A stretch of DNA of 64,000 bases from Loxodes magnus (lineage: Eukaryota; Ciliophora; Karyorelictea; Loxodida; Loxodidae), in assembly GCA_946699065.1 (NCBI GenBank), contig CAMPDV010000108.1:372001-436000 (forward strand). Reading direction: 5' to 3'. Shown here piece by piece: positions 62,105 to 64,000 of the stretch. The notes beneath the pieces were generated by a model, which saw nothing but the letters and a program-made list of their open reading frames with translations, made no database searches and was not told the origin of the DNA. Both the position numbers and the translations under genes were made by a program. Numbering within the stretch: position 1 is the stretch's first letter; each line of letters opens with the position of its first letter.

Positions 62105-62929
62105 ATGACCTTGGTGCTCACTTTGGAACAATGAGCAAAGCAATTTAATAAAATATATAGTAATTTGAAAATAGATAATTTAAATTAAAAAAACTCTTCT
62201 ATGTCAAAACATTTACTCAACAAATATAATCTAACAAGACAAGCAATTTAAGATTAACATAATTAGTAGAAAGTATCAAGTAACACTATTAGAGCATAAT
62301 GTAATGTCAGTAGAATTATCAGATGAAGTTTTGTTAAACTATAGCATTAATATCATTAACTGAATCTAAATTTAATTTAAAGTACTTAAAACAAATAGAT
62401 TCAAGAGATAAAAATAAAAGAGTTTAAAAACTTAATTCAATTTGAAAATAGATATATTTAATTTTTCTACTAAAAACTGATAAAAGGATTAATAAAACTA
62501 AACAGATTTAATTGATGCTATTTGCCAGAATTAAATCTTACTTTCCAATAGTAATCTTAATATTCTAAAAAAGAAATTTGAAGAAGTAGATAAAATAATT
62601 TTACAAGCAAATGGTAAGGGTAAACATAATAATGAAAAAGAGCGAAATTAAATAATATGTTACTTTAATTTAAATTTTCTATAATTTTAAAGATTTACTA
62701 AATTAGAATCTTGAAGATGTACATAGTATGAAATTTGCAATATATAAGATAGATATGTTACAAATAATTAGGACTTAGAATAAGGTACTGTTGATATTGT
62801 GAAATGTAAAATTGATATAGATAGAAAGTTACTTAAAAAATATACAACTTAAGTAATAGTATTTTGATGCAATATTTCATTAATATCCCAAACAAGGAAA
62901 AGATTAATACACATTTAAATTAATTAATA
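62105..62929. other. AT-rich spacer before the LINE endonuclease region
   Basis: No gene established. The coding-like frame of the next element may reach some way into it, as the N-terminal region of its ORF. Confidence 0.3.
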
Positions 62930-64000
62930 AGGGTAAAAGAGTATCTGCATTTACGAAAATTAACTACATTGAGGATCAAAAAATTAGAAAAGACCAATAA
63001 ATTAGATGGGATATATAAATAATAATGATTTATCTAGAAAGCGCTTGAATACCCAAGAATTATCAGAGATAATGCTCAGATATTTTACCAATAATTTAAA
63101 CCTGATTAAAAGAAGACTCTCTTCCGATATTGATAAATGGATATAGAATAAATTTTAAGCAATTTAGATAAAGGAGGTGTATATCTAAATATAGAAGATG
63201 AACTTAATAGTATAGAAATGCTTACATAAATTTAAAAATAACCAAATTGATTCTTTATAATTAAGTTGGATAATATTTTAATAACTTCTTGTTATATGCC
63301 TGATAGTGGAAAAAGCTGGGATGATAAAGATTATACATATAAATACCTTAACACATTGTTGAATTAATTTAATGATAATCTATATAATCTGATGTGAGAC
63401 TTAACGTTCTTTTAAAAGATTTTGAGACAATCCTTAAAATGCTTAAGACAATATCTTTAGATAATAAGAATTTTTACGATAAGATGATCTTGAGATAGTG
63501 AATTATTATAATATTAATACATATATACACAATGGATAGGAAGCTAAATTGTAATGATTATATATTATAAGTAACCATTTGAATATTAATTAGTTTGCAA
63601 GCTTCACTGCTCATAATAATAGTTCAATTTCTGATTTTATTCCAATCACTATCGATTTTATTTATAATTGTATAGACTATTGGGAAAAGATAACTCAGAG
63701 AAAATATAAGATTAATAAGTTAAAAGATGAAATAAATAGGTAAAAAAGATTAAGAATCTTTCCTGTAAACTTATCTAGAATTATTTTAGACAGATTAAGA
63801 AAATTCTAAATTCTAAGAAAAGAAATAATATGAAACTTGATTAAGAAATCAAAAATAAATAAATTTATTCGAAGAAGAATTTCATTTTTAGCAAACATTC
63901 TAATCTAACTCAATTATAGATCAATTATAGCAATTAAAAAATAGATAAAATATTCGATAGCATTTAAGAAATTAAAGATTATCCTCTCTCATATTTATAA
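62930..64000 (+). pseudogene. LINE-type endonuclease region, cut by the window end
   Basis: Plus-strand reading with APE-type endonuclease features of non-LTR retrotransposons: EYPRIIRDNAQIFYQQF, KGGVYLNIEDELNS, NILITSCYMPDSGKSW (itsvYmP element), then in a shifted frame LNVLLKDFETILKM (position of GDFN, here KDFE), and later SSISDFIPITIDFIY (position of SDHxP, His lost). The helical text after it (DYWEKITQRKYKINK) is usual between endonuclease and RT. Two frame shifts and altered active-site positions indicate decay. It would continue past 64000. Confidence 0.55.

Noticed and set aside
1-64000. tRNA and rRNA genes
   Set aside because: No cloverleaf or TTCGA-type T-loop with matching stems and no conserved rRNA core sequence was seen on either strand. 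A covariance-model scan would be decisive.

Overview
The window is strongly AT-rich nuclear DNA from a ciliate with a reassigned genetic code. In several genes TAA and TAG fall where family alignments expect glutamine (for example inside the DnaJ zinc-finger repeats), and TGA falls where kinase families have an invariant tryptophan. TGA also terminates several of the same genes exactly at the natural C-terminus. This UAR=Gln, UGA=Trp-or-stop pattern fits the karyorelict code (Loxodes-like, table 27). A Condylostoma-like code, where all three codons can stop, is the main alternative. Spliceosomal introns are tiny: 16-19 nt, GT...AG, each deduced from frame and family length. Standard-code ORF calling breaks nearly every gene here, so the CDS below were read by eye with the ambiguous code.

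Layout. 1-6 kb: a degraded kinase-like gene, then AT-rich DNA. 7.1-9.2 kb (-): an intact TPR-protein kinase. 12.5-14.5 kb: two GC-rich, inverted, covarying structured-RNA candidates around a smaller RNA-like block. 14.5-20.4 kb: a damaged gene, a coiled-coil gene (+), a frameshifted Cys/His gene (-) and an 843-aa coiled-coil gene (-). 21.6-23.0 kb (-): a FYVE plus PAK-type kinase. 23.6-24.6 kb and 27.4-29.2 kb (+): Gln/Ser-rich proteins, with a degraded TPR-like gene between them. 29.7-39.8 kb: three dispersed copies of a multi-membrane-span gene, with another gene and a dead LINE between them. 41.3-42.9 kb (+): a RasGEF. 47.3-49.5 kb (-): a C-terminally membrane-anchored protein and an SF-assemblin. 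50.3-55.2 kb: a patchy gene, an MGCC-start protein (+) and, convergent with it, a DNAJA-type HSP40 (-). 56.3-57.3 kb (-): an astacin metalloprotease. 57.6-59.9 kb (-): a second LINE remnant. 61.7-62.1 kb: hairpin, tandem repeats and two more RNA-like blocks. 62.9 kb to the end (+): a LINE endonuclease region, cut by the window edge.

The genes are not an operon. They are typical monocistronic ciliate genes (signalling kinases, a Ras exchange factor, a striated-fibre protein, a chaperone, a protease) separated by long AT-rich spacers holding decayed retroelements and repeats. Several genes show single-base frame breaks at A homopolymers, which suggests residual assembly error, decay, or both. 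The AT-rich spacers may hide further decayed genes that could not be resolved by eye.
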